Part shown: in pieces, positions 1 through 11,113 of the stretch
Layout: each line of letters starts with the position of its first letter
How positions within the stretch are numbered: the stretch's first letter is position 1
Source: Pteria penguin
Taxonomy: Eukaryota; Mollusca; Bivalvia; Pterioida; Pteriidae
Assembly (NCBI GenBank): GCA_035048485.1
Contig: CM068584.1
Location: 57,723,739 to 57,787,738, forward strand
Direction of reading: 5' to 3'
Length of the DNA: 64,000 nt
The notes under the pieces: model-generated
Database searches by the model: none
Seen by the model: only the letters and a program-made list of their open reading frames with translations
Told to the model about the DNA's origin: nothing
Made by a program: the position numbers and the translations under genes

Positions 1-196
1 ATATTCTCTTATGCTTAACCTTTGACTGGCCTTATATGACCTCGGATGTTGATAGGCCGTTAAACCCATAACAAACAAACAGTAACGTATTTTTCTGCAG
101 AAAAAATCTAAGTAAATTTCAGAGCGGGAGCCCTATAGGAATCACTGTGTCCGTACATCTGTCTGTCTGTCCGTCAGCAAATTCGTTTCTGGATCG

Positions 197-514
197 ATGA
201 TATCTCTAGTACTAATCGTACTCCACTGTCAACCATCAAATCGTGTGGAAGAGTTCTTGAATGCATATTCAACAATATACCCACTTATAATTTGTGGCGA
301 CTTCAACTACGATCTCAACAAAAACAAACAGAACTGTATTACAACATTACTTATGGCTGCTGGAGTGACTCAGATCACTGTTTCTCTAACACACCAAATT
401 TGCTCGCACATCGATCACATCTGGACTACAATCTCTGCACTCACATAAAGAGTGCACCTGTGGACTTACTGCAGTGACCACAAACAGATTCACTTTGACA
501 TCCAGTTCCAATAA
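197..514 (+). pseudogene. endonuclease/exonuclease-phosphatase (EEP) fragment of a mobile element
   Basis: One reading frame carries the EEP hallmark GDFN (bases 296-307) after a hydrophobic strand (YPLIICGDFNYDLN), followed by a DH-containing stretch (ICSHIDHIWTT). The same frame is stopped by TAA at 446-448 and then continues to SDHKQIHFDIQF (SDH at 473-481) before a second TAA. In this family the GDFN and SDH motifs supply metal- and phosphate-binding residues, and non-LTR retrotransposons use the domain to nick target DNA. Only the C-terminal half is present. Without the internal stop it would read through about 100 residues, so I infer a dead retroelement copy. A domesticated EEP protein is possible but less likely. 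Confidence 0.6.
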
Positions 515-1276
515 TTGCAGATAACATACCTCTATACACTGCATAAGGATTTTTGTCATTAACATACCTGATGAAGTTCAAAATAGAAACGTTATTTAAA
601 CTAATAAACACATATTTCTCCCTTCATTTGTGAATTTCTTACGACTGCTGTCATTTTAAACTTTAATAGCATTTAATCCTGCTACATGTATCAATTCCAC
701 TCCTACTCCTGTTGAAACATCTCATTAAACAGTGCCCCATCGACTTGGTTGACTTGTTCTAGTTGAAATGACGTTGTGACTGTCATTCGGGCTTTCCGTC
801 ATTCTCGGAATCTTCCTTAATGGCACACAGACACCTATCTTTTTCAGACTATTCAATCTAGGATGTGACTTTTACTGACTTATTATATCTTCATCACATG
901 TAACCTTAGCTCCATTTTCAAGGCCAGTTTCCAACTAAAAAAAGCACGTCTTTGCATTTAGGTCAGTTATGGACTACTGTCTTATCACCCTAACATTGAT
1001 CGACGAAAATATAGGATATTTTCAGTTATAAATCACATAGGTCAAAAATCAAATTATCAGTGAGTAGCATATAACAGAAAATGTATACATTAGCAATTTT
1101 TATCAAATAATAAAGAAAAAAAATTTTGGAGACTTGAAAAATTTGCGCATAATTTCTACATGGCCATCAATGTCATGACGTTACGGAAATTGGTCTTTTT
1201 GTTGGTAGTCTCAAAGAAAGAATTTTCAAAATAATGCATTAAAATTGCTGAACACATTTTGTGTTACAACAATTTA
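515..1276. other. no gene seen
   Basis: AT-rich sequence with no long open frame, no convincing splice-bounded exon and no strong repeat. It separates the endonuclease fragment from a pogo-like repeat. Confidence 0.5.
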
Positions 1277-1432
1277 CAGTGGAGTTGGCTTATAACGAAC
1301 AGGCTTATTACGAATTCAGGCCTATAACGAACTAAAATAAAATCCCCAGCAAATTTCCTATTTATATGAAGTATATATTGATACTTACAATGAAAAGTGC
1401 TTTAACGAAAAACATGCTTATAACGAACTAAA
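1277..1432 (+). repeat. pogo/Tigger-like terminal fragment with TTATAACGAAC words
   Basis: The block starts CAGTGGAGTTGGCTTATAAC directly after a TA dinucleotide. It holds four variants of a TTATAACGAAC word, near 1290, 1306, 1322 and 1423. Ends of the CAGTGGA...ATAACGA type belong to pogo/Tigger DNA transposons. The matching inverted end is not seen nearby, so this is probably one end of a decayed element. Confidence 0.4.
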
Positions 1433-2624
1433 AATTTAGTCCCTAAAGTAAAAATGATGTGATTTCTTCGCTGATATAAGGAAATAATTTGTAACAGAAT
1501 CATGTATTAGTAAAATGTTAATCCCGCAGCCAACCTGTCTAAACTTGATCATTACGCAAATGTTTTCATAGCTGTTGTCTCTTGAATAAAAACAAATAAT
1601 AAGTAACTGTTTTAAGTTTGCTTTCAATACTACATAGAAGAAGACATTAAACGGAGTTAATTGTACCAAGGTGTAAAACATATTTTGTATTGAAACGAGG
1701 TATGAAAATTGTGACCGTCTCTGCCAGTTGGTAATGGGATAGGCAGAATACTAATTGACTAATATATCATCGTGAGCAGATTCGTCCTTGACCTTTGCAG
1801 CAGAATTTTTGAGAACATTTCTCTCATTTGTATGTGTGGATTATTGATTTTATCCAATCTCATTAACCAAGTCACCAACACCTGTTGGTTATATTTGAGA
1901 ATTAACTAACTGGATTGGATTAAAGATTCACTATATATAGGTAAAAATGTTGTGAATAATGTGACACTTTCTGTACATACATCAGTCAAGGTCATGTGTC
2001 ACAGATGCATTTGACAATATGCCAAAACTGAAAATACTAATTTTCGCATTAATGTTCAACTTTTAAAAACATATATATTAGAAAGTTTCAGCAAATTATG
2101 TGGAGCATGCTGTTTCAAAGTCAGTGTCTAAGGTCAAGGTCATAGACACTTAAAAGTTAAAAATGCTAATTTCCTCATGAACTTTAAACATTTTGTATAC
2201 ACATTAATATTATTGTAGGAAATTAGGTGAACAATATATTAGCAGAGTTTCAAGGTCCAGGGGTCAAAGATCAAGGTCACATATCTCCGTTATATGCTGA
2301 CAGTGAAAATTCTAATTTTCTAGTAAACCACATAAGTATTTTTGATATACCTATAAAAGTTGTTGAAAATTATGTAAACAAATTTCAAACAAGTTTCAAA
2401 GTCACATTGAAAATGATACTTTGTCATGATTCTGTGAATCATGGTTACCAGGTGAGAATCTTCAGGCCCCCTAGGACTCTTGTTGATGAATATGTGAGAT
2501 TCATTTTGTTCTCAACTAGTACTGCATTGTCCATTTGGTGGGGGGATTTGCAATGATGGTATATTTTGATGGGTAAATAATCATTTTCTGAAGTCTATAT
2601 CTGCACATTTCCATTTTATTACAG
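1433..2624. other. upstream/intronic DNA with mollusc-type AAGGTCA repeats
   Basis: No supportable coding exon. From about 1980 to 2500 the DNA contains repeated CAAGGTCA words and the phrase GTGAATCATGGTTACCAGGT. A related, diverged copy lies at 4290-4620. An open frame across 2227-2556 starts with GTG, overlaps this repeat and is not credible as a gene. Confidence 0.45.
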
Positions 2625-2681
2625 TTTTAAAAGAGGATGAAAATGAAAGTTCAGAAGAAATGTCATCCGAAGATGATTCAG
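2625..2681 (+). CDS. internal exon of a host-type gene (acidic linker)
   Basis: A 57-bp exon bounded by an acceptor TTTATTACAG and a GC-type donor CAG/GCAAGT. Both borders are phase 1, so it fits the next exon at 4666 in frame. It encodes an acidic serine-rich linker (KEDENESSEEMSSEDDSG). The exon at 4666-4925 supplies the C-terminus; upstream exons are not identified here and may lie outside the window. The donor is the standard minor GC variant in its strongest context. I do not know the gene's function. Confidence 0.55.
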
Positions 2682-4665
2682 GCAAGTAATTTAATTTTAT
2701 CTTACCTGACCCACCTGTAAACTTTTACCATTAAAGGAAGGTATAATAGCTGCAACAAATTCATAAGCCCTCCGCTAGGTGGGGCGTATATCGGTATGGT
2801 CTGTGTCGTCCGTCCGTTGTCAGCATTTGGCTTGTCTGGAGATTTCTGAAGAAACTACTAAAGGGACTTAAGACAGTTGTTCCTTCCAAGAAGTTCTTTA
2901 GCCCAGTCGAACTGAACCAAATTTGTTGAAACTTAACACGAGTGTTCCTGATATCAAGCTGTAGGCGCAAGTCAAAATTCAAGGTCGTGCGTTCAAGATC
3001 AAGGCCACAATGACTTAATTCACACATAAAAACGGGTAGAATTAGCATGTCTGCAGCTTTCTGGTCAAGGTACTGAACCGAATTTGTTGCAACTGCACAG
3101 GAGTATTCCTTATATCAAGCTCTTAGGGTCAATCGATTTTCAAGGTCATGAGAGTCGTGAGGTCACAGTGGGCTCATTTTCACATGAATACGGATAGAAT
3201 TATCTTGTCCGCTGCTTTCTAACCAAAGTACTAAACCGAATTTGTTGAAACTTAACACGAGTGTACCTGGTATCAAGCTCTAGGCACTAGTTGGAATTCG
3301 AGGTCATGCATCCAAACTGGTGGAATTAGCTTGTCTGCAGCTTTCTGGCCAAGGTACTAAGCCAAATTTGGTGAAACTTTACATCGGTGTTTTTAATATC
3401 AAGCTTAAGACACGAGTCGAAATTCAAAATATTGCAATATTAAGCCGTGTATTGCAATATGTTACATATTGCAATACATGGCTTAATGTATTGCAATTTA
3501 TTGCAAAGATTATAAAGTTATTGTTTATGGCCAGAATGTTTATGTTTTAGAATTTAATGATACATGCAACTGTATTTGGATCATAAAGCATCTTGTATGT
3601 AAAGCATTACAATAATTCTTGAAGGTCGAGGTCACTCGAAGAAAGCACTCATTGTAAAATCTTGAATGAATTCAATTGTGATCTAATTCTCAATTATAGC
3701 GTTTTCTGTTGCAGAAAATATGATAAAAATGTACAGAAACAATTGATATTGTGGACTTTTTAACTGTTGACAAAAAACCGCAATATACCGGTTTTTAGAT
3801 TTGAATACTGGTATATTGTATTGACTGTGCAGCATCGCAATATACCGGTAATATCGCACACCCCTAGTATCAATGCTTCCTTGCCCCTTACCTTCTCCAA
3901 TGGAAACCTGTTTTTCGTTTACAAAGAGTGGGCATCGAGGTTGAAAGCAGGTGTATCATGTACCGTTTGGGGTACTCTTGTTAATTATTCTGCCTAAAAT
4001 GACACTAAATTAACACAGAACTACCAAAAGGTCCTTGTAACAGAAAATGTTACGACTGGTATCTGCACTTGCGCATGGTGTGTATGTGATAAACTTCAAA
4101 TCGGGGTTTTGCATATATATATATATGAGAGCAAAAATTCAAAATTCATAAGTTGAATAGAATTGTAAGAAGTGTTAGCGGATTGATATTATAATTTCAT
4201 CTAAAGAAATGAAATCCTGTTTTCTTCTGAATTTAACAGAAACCAGAGCTAATATGACTATAAAGGACTTCTGAAAAACTGCTCGACCAATTTTGATTAA
4301 ACTTGACACAAGTGATCAGTAGGCAAAGGGGAATCAGGTTTGTTTATCAAGGGGCTAAAGCTTTCAAGGGTCAAAAAAGGGGTAATTTTGGTGCACCAAC
4401 TGCTTTCATAGTTGATAAATATCATGCTTTAGGGAAGGTCTATCAAGTTTGTGCAGAAAAAGTAACTATGATACTTTTTCATGATCCATATACATGTACG
4501 TGATAAATTTGCAAAGTGCCAACTTGAAGGTGGCTGGGCTTTAAATGTCATGGTCCTGTGAGTTATGTTTAACAGGTAAGCACCTTCATGACCTTAAGAC
4601 CCCTGAGTCTGTTGTTTAGAAAAATTTAAAAATTGTAATAACTTGCTTTTTACATTGTTTTTCAG
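2682..4665 (+). other. apparent GC-AG intron filled with degenerate repeats
   Basis: Starts GCAAGT and ends TTTTTCAG, about 1.98 kb. Bases 2900-3430 contain four degenerate units with the phrase ACTRAACCRAATTTGTTG (near 2913, 3071, 3229 and 3356) and 'ATATCAAGCT...CAAGGTC', a mollusc-type interspersed repeat. Bases 4290-4620 carry a diverged copy of the 2250-2500 repeat. Open frames inside the intron (for example 3320-3550 and 3767-3997) show no coding features. Confidence 0.45.
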
Positions 4666-4925
4666 GGAAGAAGCACAATCACAAAAAGAAAGAGAGAACA
4701 ACATGGTCAAAAACTGAAAAAGAGGCTATTGAAATCTTTCTAATGCCAGAAGTGAGGAAACACAATAAACCACCAAAGAAAAGGGATGTTTTATTTGCCA
4801 TGGCAAAAAGTAATGGCAAGCTAGGAAATCGTGAATGGAAAGCCATAAAATTCCAAACATGGGCCATGCATCAACAAGAACAAAGAAGAAAGAGTCAAGT
4901 TGTAACCAAACTACTTAAAAAATAA
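4666..4925 (+). CDS. terminal exon: basic C-terminal domain, Myb/SANT-like tryptophan pattern
   Basis: The terminal exon has acceptor TTGTTTTTCAG and stop TAA at 4923-4925, and joins the 2625-2681 exon in phase 1. It encodes about 86 residues: a lysine-rich start (HNHKKKERTTW), then TWSKTEKEAIEIFLMPEV, a basic PPKKRDV loop, and REWKAIKFQTWA before a basic tail ending KLLKK. The tryptophan/isoleucine spacing resembles Myb/SANT-type modules at the C-terminus of uncharacterised invertebrate proteins, which would suggest DNA or chromatin binding in the nucleus. That is an inference from spacing only. The frame is clean and codon use looks normal, so this is probably a living gene. A 61-bp tandem array begins about 35 bp downstream and may be in the 3' UTR. 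Confidence 0.6.
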
Positions 4926-5769
4926 ACAACTACAGGGTTCCTACACAATCTTGTTATAATGGGGACATTCTATCTCATTTTTGTGAGGACAATCGATTCT
5001 CTCACCAGAGGTAGTTATAATGGGGATATTCTGTCTCATTTTTGTGAGGACAATTGATTCTCTCACCAGAGGTAGTTATAATGAGGACATTCTGTCTCAT
5101 TTTTGTGAGGACAATTGATTCTCTCACCAGAGGTAGTTATCATTAATGGGGACATTCTGTCTCATTTTTGTGAGGACAATTGATTCTCTCACCAGAGGTA
5201 GTTATAATGGGGACATTTTATGCATTTTTGTGAGGACAATTGATTCTCTCACCAGAGGTAGTTATAATGGGGACATTCTGTCTCATTTTTGTGAGGACAA
5301 TTGATTCTCTCACCAGAGGTAGTTGTAATGGGGACATTCTGTCTCATTTTTGTGAGGACAATTGATTCTCTCCCCAGAGGCATGGGGACATTCTATGCAT
5401 TTTTATGAGGACAATTGATTCTCTCACCAGAGGTAGTTATAATGGGGACATTCTATCTCATTTTTGTGAGGACAATTGATTCTCTCACCAGAGGTAGTTA
5501 TAATGTGGATATTCTGTCTCATTTTTGTGAGGACAATTGATTCTCTCATCAGAGGTAGTTAAAATGGGGACATTCTGTCTCATTTTTGTGAGGACAATTG
5601 ATTCTCTCATCAGAGGTAGTTATAATGGGGATATTCTGTCTCATTTTTGTGAGGACAATTGATTCTCTCACCAAAGATAGTTATAATGGGGACATTCTAT
5701 GCATTTTTGTGAGGACAATTGATTCTCTCACCAGAGATAGTTATAATGGGGATATTCTGTCTCATTTTT

Positions 5770-6036
5770 AGCGAGCCGAGACTAATGTCAGGGGAGCTAT
5801 TGTCATACCCCCGACGTCGTTGTCGTCGTCGTCCGTAGACAAAAACTTTAACCTTACTCATAACTTGCCAACAGTGACAGATAGGGCTTTCAAACTTCAT
5901 GTGTGTATTCCTTGTGACTAGACCTATTCACTCGTACAAACATTTTGGACCTTGACCTTTGACCTACATTTGAAAAACTTTAACCTTGTTCATAACTTGC
6001 CTCCGGCGAGCTATGTTGTCTTTCTGACAACTCTTG
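5770..6036 (+). repeat. non-array module, copy 1
   Basis: Starts AGCGAGCCGAGACTAATGTC and contains a CGTCGTTGTCGTCGTCGTCC run, then TTGGACCTTGACCTTTGACC. It ends CAACTCTTGTTG, where the array resumes. The CGTC and TGACCTTGACC words are typical of bivalve interspersed repeats. It is repeated almost unchanged at 6525-6785 apart from a shorter CGTC run. Confidence 0.85.
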
Positions 6037-6524
6037 TTGTGAGGACAATTGATTCTCTCACCAGAGGTAGTTATAATGGGGACATTCTATCTCATTTTTG
6101 TGAGGACAATTGATTCTCTCACCAGAGGTAGTTATAATGTGGATATTCTGTCTCATTTTTGTGAGGACAATTGATTCTCTCATCAGAGGTAGTTAAAATG
6201 GGGACATTCTGTCTCATTTTTGTGAGGACAATTGATTCTCTCATCAGAGGTAGTTATAATGGGGACATTCTGTCTCATTTTTGTGAGGACAATTGATTCT
6301 CTCATCAGAGGTAATTATAATGGGGACATTCTGTCTCATTTTTGTGAGGACAATTGATTCTCTCATCAGAGGTAGTTATAATGGGGATATTCTGTCTCAT
6401 TTTTGTGAGGACAATTGATTCTCTCACCAAAGATAGTTATAATGGGGACATTCTATGCATTTTTGTGAGGACAATTGATTCTCTCACCAGAGATAGTTAT
6501 AATGGGGATATTCTGTCTCATTTT

Positions 6525-6785
6525 AGCGAGCCGAGACTAATGTCAGGGGAGCTATTGTCATACCCCCGACGTCGTTGTCGTCCGTAGACAAAAACTTTAA
6601 CCTTACTCATAACTTGCCAACAGTGACAGATAGGGCTTTCAAACTTCATGTGTGTATTCCTTGTGACTAGACCTATTCACTCGTACAAACATTTTGGACC
6701 TTGACCTTTGACCTACATTTGAAAAACTTTAACCTTGTTCATAACTTGCCTCCGGCGAGCTATGTTGTCTTTCTGACAACTCTTG
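6525..6785 (+). repeat. non-array module, copy 2
   Basis: Near-identical to 5770-6036 and entered and left at the same points of the 61-bp unit. It was therefore duplicated together with flanking array units rather than inserted twice. Confidence 0.85.
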
Positions 6786-7075
6786 TTGTGAGGACAATTG
6801 ATTCTCTCACCAGAGGTAGTTATAATGGGGACATTCTATCTCATTTTTGTGAGGACAATTGATTCTCTCACCAGAGGTAGTTATAATGTGGATATTCTGT
6901 CTCATTTTTGTGAGGACAATTATTCTCTCCCCAGAGGTAGTTATAATTGGGACATTCTATGCATTTCTGTGAGGACAATTGATTCTTTCACCAGAGGTAG
7001 TTATCAATGGGGACATTCTGTCTCATTTTTGTGAGGACAATTGATTCTATCTCTTTTTTTTTGTGCGGACAAACA

Positions 7076-8369
7076 TGACTCTTTTTTGTGAGGTCACGGA
7101 TGTCCCCACACCCGCAGAGATTGATATGTTCCCATAAAGATCTTCTCTCTGACTCAAAACGGATCCAGATTCATACAAGATTTAGGGGAGATTTAGTTAC
7201 ATGGAGGAGTGCTATGTATATGCCATGGCCATATCCGACATATTGGTATGGGAAATGGATGTCCTCACAATGTCGGTCTGAAACTTGTGTCCCCACAATT
7301 AAGGTAAAACCAGCTAGAGAGGGCTGAGAGATCACGAGTGGTTAGTCTGCTTGACTCTCTCTTTGCCATGTCTCTTGTTTTGTGACGTTTTTCTTCTTTC
7401 TACTTTGTAAATAGACTTCATTGAAGCATGAGCGGATAAATCTGCTTAAATTTCAATGTTCTTTTCTTTAATGTAAACTCTTCTCTTTCAGTTGCTCAGG
7501 TAAATTTATGAAATGTATTTTTGGATTACTTTCATTTTGCAATTGTTTCTGTTTACATTTTACATCGTTATCTAGCCATGTGAATCAATTATTTATCTTT
7601 ATACATTGTTATCACTACTTTTGTGGTGAATTATCAAATTTTTCCCTGATATTTGTTGAACCCTTCTGAAATTACATATATAAAGAATCAAAACTTAATC
7701 TTATTCTGTTATTTTTGTATATCCACGGCTGTATAGAAATCAGACTATAACTTCGAATCCAGTATTCGAACCAGGGTTACCACTATATTTACTGGCACAA
7801 TGGAAGGCAAATTAAGATATTATATTTTGCCGACTTCTGTGTCAGATTTTGAGGAGAAGTTGACGTTTGGGAGGAAGTAAGGGGTACTTCCTGTTACACT
7901 CTAAATAAATACATAAATAGTAAAAGTCTAATGATGTGACTTTATTTTCCAAAAACAGGTAAATAATAAACATAATATTTATTTGGAAAACAATAACTTG
8001 ACCCACTGAAGTGGCGACATCTACTAAATTTGCATTGACCTAAAATTTGTCGAATCCTACAACTGCGGACGTCTTGCCAATACTGTACTTCCATTAATTG
8101 AACGTCTGGAAAATACTGATCCAAATAAGTAGCAGGTGTAATTATTTCTACCTAGGGGCTTACACTATTGGTCTTAGTACTTTTAGATGAACAAAGTGCC
8201 GCCATCTCTAACGAATTACTCGTCATACAGCTCTCGTCGAGTATTAAAGGCCGATTTTACTCACGACAGTAGTCTATGTAAACCGGAAGCGGGTAATAAT
8301 TTGTTCAGGATTCCACACTGTTCCTTTACATGTTGGTCACTAGTTCTGTCTACCCATCCTCTTGAAAAA
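7076..8369. other. no gene seen
   Basis: The first 250 bp still contain GTCCTCACAA / GTCCCCACA words related to the array, then AT-rich DNA follows. No splice-bounded exon, RNA gene or long open frame can be defended. Confidence 0.45.
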
Positions 8370-8919
8370 AAAAAAAGAAAGTGTACTCTGTGGAGTGGTA
8401 CCAAATAGCAATTTCACGGTGTTATGTTTGTAATGAGACCAGGTCTGTTCTGGCGACAAGATTTGAAGGGGGTCCATTAAAACTTCAAAAACAATTCACA
8501 ATCACTGCTACATTGTCCTTGAAATGCATACGAAAGCACATGGGCATTGTTTCTTTAAGTTGGTCTCTTCTGGCCAATATATCTATGACTGAAGTCTGAT
8601 AACACATCTAGCACATTCAAGAAAATCCGAGAGGATGTAGAACTGTTTACACCAAATGTTTTTGCAAGGTCCATGTGTGACGCATTCAGTGGTAGCTTTA
8701 TTAAGCGCAATGCAAAATGCTGAAATTTGGTGATGACACTTGAGTCGCCAAGATTATCCACTACAAAACATAATTGAAAAGTACTTGAAGGGTAGTAAAA
8801 TCCTGAAGTCCAGTGTAACACTTAAAGAAATTCTCACTATAATTTCCAAGTGATAATTTTGCTTTCAATGCACTGTTCTCATATAGTATGCTCTTGCATA
8901 GCATGCACTGTATGACCTG
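8370..8919 (-). pseudogene. DDE_4-type transposase remnant (HTH plus start of catalytic domain)
   Basis: On the minus strand, successive frames give a helix-turn-helix-like segment (SHMDLAKTFGVNSSTSSRIF), then [20 protein letters not shown], then [19 protein letters not shown]. These follow the order seen in DDE_Tnp_4 transposases of the PIF-Harbinger/ISL2EU group, which cut and paste DNA. The frame shifts near 8560. Where the family has its first catalytic Asp this copy reads VIVNCF, an Asn, so it is dead. The coding similarity ends at the poly-A/T run at 8366-8377. Neighbouring exon 8920-9152 looks like the preceding part of the same protein. Confidence 0.6.
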
Positions 8920-9152
8920 TCAGTTCAGTTTGTGTTCGAAATGTTGCCATCTTCCGTCAAAGTCAGCATCTACATCATTCTGTTCGCAGTCTTGAAGCTG
9001 TAAAAGGGTAGCTGCTGCAGTGCGGGTTCGGTCTTGTTCCTTCCTGTTGACCAGGCGCTGGTGTCTGGTGAGGTCGGTCTCTGCCACCTTTGTATGTCCC
9101 AGATTCAGTGTTGGGGCCCCGTCAGGATTGGCAAACAAAGCTGAATACTTTC
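8920..9152 (-). pseudogene. transposase N-terminal linker exon (after a THAP-like finger)
   Basis: Acceptor CTTTTCAG on the minus strand opens a 233-bp phase-1 exon ending in TGA. It encodes KYSALFANPDGAPTLNLGH, then a charged linker. The PTLNLGH phrase just after a 'GK-S' is what follows a THAP-like zinc finger in animal transposases with a DDE_4 domain, and remnants of such a domain lie directly downstream at 8370-8919. The finger itself is not visible. The stop separates the linker from the catalytic part, so the unit is broken, unless this short protein is made on its own. Confidence 0.5.
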
Positions 9153-10024
9153 CTGAAAAGAAAATTCAAGGGAATTAAAATACACATCTTATATCAAAGA
9201 GCAGCAGCAATTATCAAGTCCACACAACCATATATGTGAGGGATAACGTTCGGCATTGAGTACACTTCGTATTAAAAGAAGAGGATGGCTTTGCATAAAA
9301 GCCACAGTAACCAGGGGCATTGACCTTCTACATTGATGTTTAAAAATGTCGTAGTATGATATACATATAATATGATCAACATGTATGTCATCTGTAATAT
9401 GTAGATATTGATTGTGTAATGTATAAGTATACTGTATTAATTTGGTTGAAAATTATCACTTCAATGCACTGGGTGCATGTGATGAAGGAACAAATAACTG
9501 GATCAACCACTAATTTGACTTCATTTGGTTACATTATTACTTTGTCATTCTGTAATGATGTATAAATGCTATTGACATGCTATTTACGCCGCAGCGTTAT
9601 TACTTTTTAAAAATTATCAGACTATCTTTGGACTGATATGTGTAAATATCAGTCCGGCCTTGATGCAATTTAAAGAACCATAACCTTGCTCTTTTACCTG
9701 GGCTTACATTACATATCAACAATCATTCGGTGGTTACACCTGTTTCACGTGATCCGAAGGAAAACACACGTGCACACCTGTTGTCTTCCCATGGAAATTT
9801 TTACCATAGTAATTTTTCTCGCATTTGAAAGTCGGTCAAAGACAGCTCTGAGAATGATCATAAATTATATATTTTATGCAATAGAATAGATTGGTACCTG
9901 TAGTAAACTAGTCTGAACAAACTCGAACATGAGGCAAGTTAGAGGGCTTGATGTCACGGGATATACTGGCTAGCCATTTCGCTTCTCTGTGAATTCGCCG
10001 GTTTATCACATTCTCGTGTAATTA
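9153..10024. other. no gene seen
   Basis: AT-rich sequence between the transposase remnant and the first TIR element. A THAP-type finger exon was looked for on the minus strand and not found. Confidence 0.4.
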
Positions 10025-10427
10025 CAGTGAGGTGCAGTCCTAACATAACATTATGTTAACGTCGCGTTAACGTGAAGTTTGCTTTCCTCGTGCGCTCAGG
10101 ACTGCTGAGCACACGCGTTTGCGTTAACGCAGATTTCCACGTGAACTTAATTTCGAGACCGCGTGAACGCGCTTGACTGCCGCGTTAACGTGTTTGACAG
10201 CCACGTTCGCTTGCGTACAACTTAAAACTTAGATTAACAAGTTCATATAGGAGGTTTTCAAGGAGAATCGATATATGCTTTGTATATTCAAATATAAAAA
10301 AACATATTAATGTGTAAGTAAAATATTAAGAATTAAATAAAACCCTTTCAAGTTAAGGAATGAATTTCAAAGATATTAAACGCAATTTCCGAACATTGAC
10401 TTGAATGAAATTTATTCTTCTTTTAGG

Positions 10428-10476
<49 letters not shown>

Positions 10477-11113
10477 TAATGACAATAATAATGAAATAAA
10501 AATTAATAAATATAATAATAATGATGATAATTATTATTTCCATATAACAATTAGGAAATAGCTTAATTGAAAATAATAATAATGAAAACCTAAATAAGAA
10601 ATACATGTAAATACATAAATAAATTAGTTATAAATGAATAACCAAATAAGAAATAAAAACATAAATAAACTAATTAAAAACAAGTAAATAAATGAAATTA
10701 GAATCTAATCATGCTAGTATATACTGACGAAGCTTTTTTCATAAATACCTTATTGCATGTCTACGCGATAATTTCCTTTGTTGTATTACATATCAAATCG
10801 TTAATGTAGGGTTACATTTTAACATTATATTTAATACATGTTTTTACGGCGACATTCGCGGTAATTTAATTAGATCCATTTAATTTTCTCCATCCGTATT
10901 GCATAGAGAATCACAAATATACATGTAGACATGTGAACGTGGGACTGGACCGAGCGCACGCGGGAATCAATCGCGTTAACTCGAATTCCCTCCCGCGTTA
11001 ACGCGAGGAGCGCACGCGCGTCCGGTCGAGCAGTCCTAGCACGTGTGCTAAAGCAGTCCTGGTGACCGCTTTTTGCGTTAACGTGCATGTTATGTTAGGA
11101 CTGCACCCATCTG
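10025..11113 (+). mobile_element. non-autonomous TIR element, copy 1 (MITE-like, ~1.09 kb)
   Basis: Left end CAGTGAGGTGCAGTCCTAAC and right end (read inward) CAGATGGGTGCAGTCCTAAC are imperfect inverted repeats of ~27 bp. Both ends are flanked by TA, so the target duplication is probably TA, as in Tc1/mariner-type elements. Both subterminal zones are GC-rich and carry at least six copies of a palindromic CGTTAACG/GCGTTAACGC word. The centre is AT-rich with a (TAA)n microsatellite. No transposase is encoded. An inverted second copy lies at 51746-52787. Confidence 0.85.
10426..10478 (+). repeat. (TAA)n microsatellite inside the TIR element
   Basis: About 17 consecutive ATA/TAA units. The reverse-complement run occurs at the equivalent place in copy 2 (52340-52380), so the microsatellite is part of the element. 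The poly-isoleucine open frame read across it is an artefact. Confidence 0.9.

Larger units (their letters stand above)
4958..7075 (+). repeat. 61-bp tandem array (about 26 units) with two inserted modules
   Basis: The unit reads roughly TTGTGAGGACAATTGATTCT + CTCACCAGAGGTAGTTATAA + TGGGGACATTCTGTCTCATT. Start-to-start distances measured from TTGTGAGGAC are 61 bp (4981, 5042, 5103), with occasional indels. Units vary at a few positions (GACATT/GATATT, TGTCTC/TATGCATT). Two copies of an unrelated ~265-bp module interrupt the array. Because 61 is not a multiple of 3, open frames within it are accidental. Confidence 0.95.

Noticed and set aside
2227..2556. 109-codon open frame
   Set aside because: Begins with GTG, overlaps an interspersed mollusc-type repeat with a second diverged copy at 4290-4620, and lacks splice context.
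6354..7034. Open frames with ILCIFVRTIDSLT-type repeats
   Set aside because: They are readings of the 61-bp tandem array; the frame drifts because 61 is not a multiple of 3.
4958..7075. CRISPR-like array
   Set aside because: Units are contiguous near-identical 61-mers without unique spacers, in a eukaryotic genome.
10412..10606. Poly-isoleucine open frame
   Set aside because: Product of the (TAA)n microsatellite.
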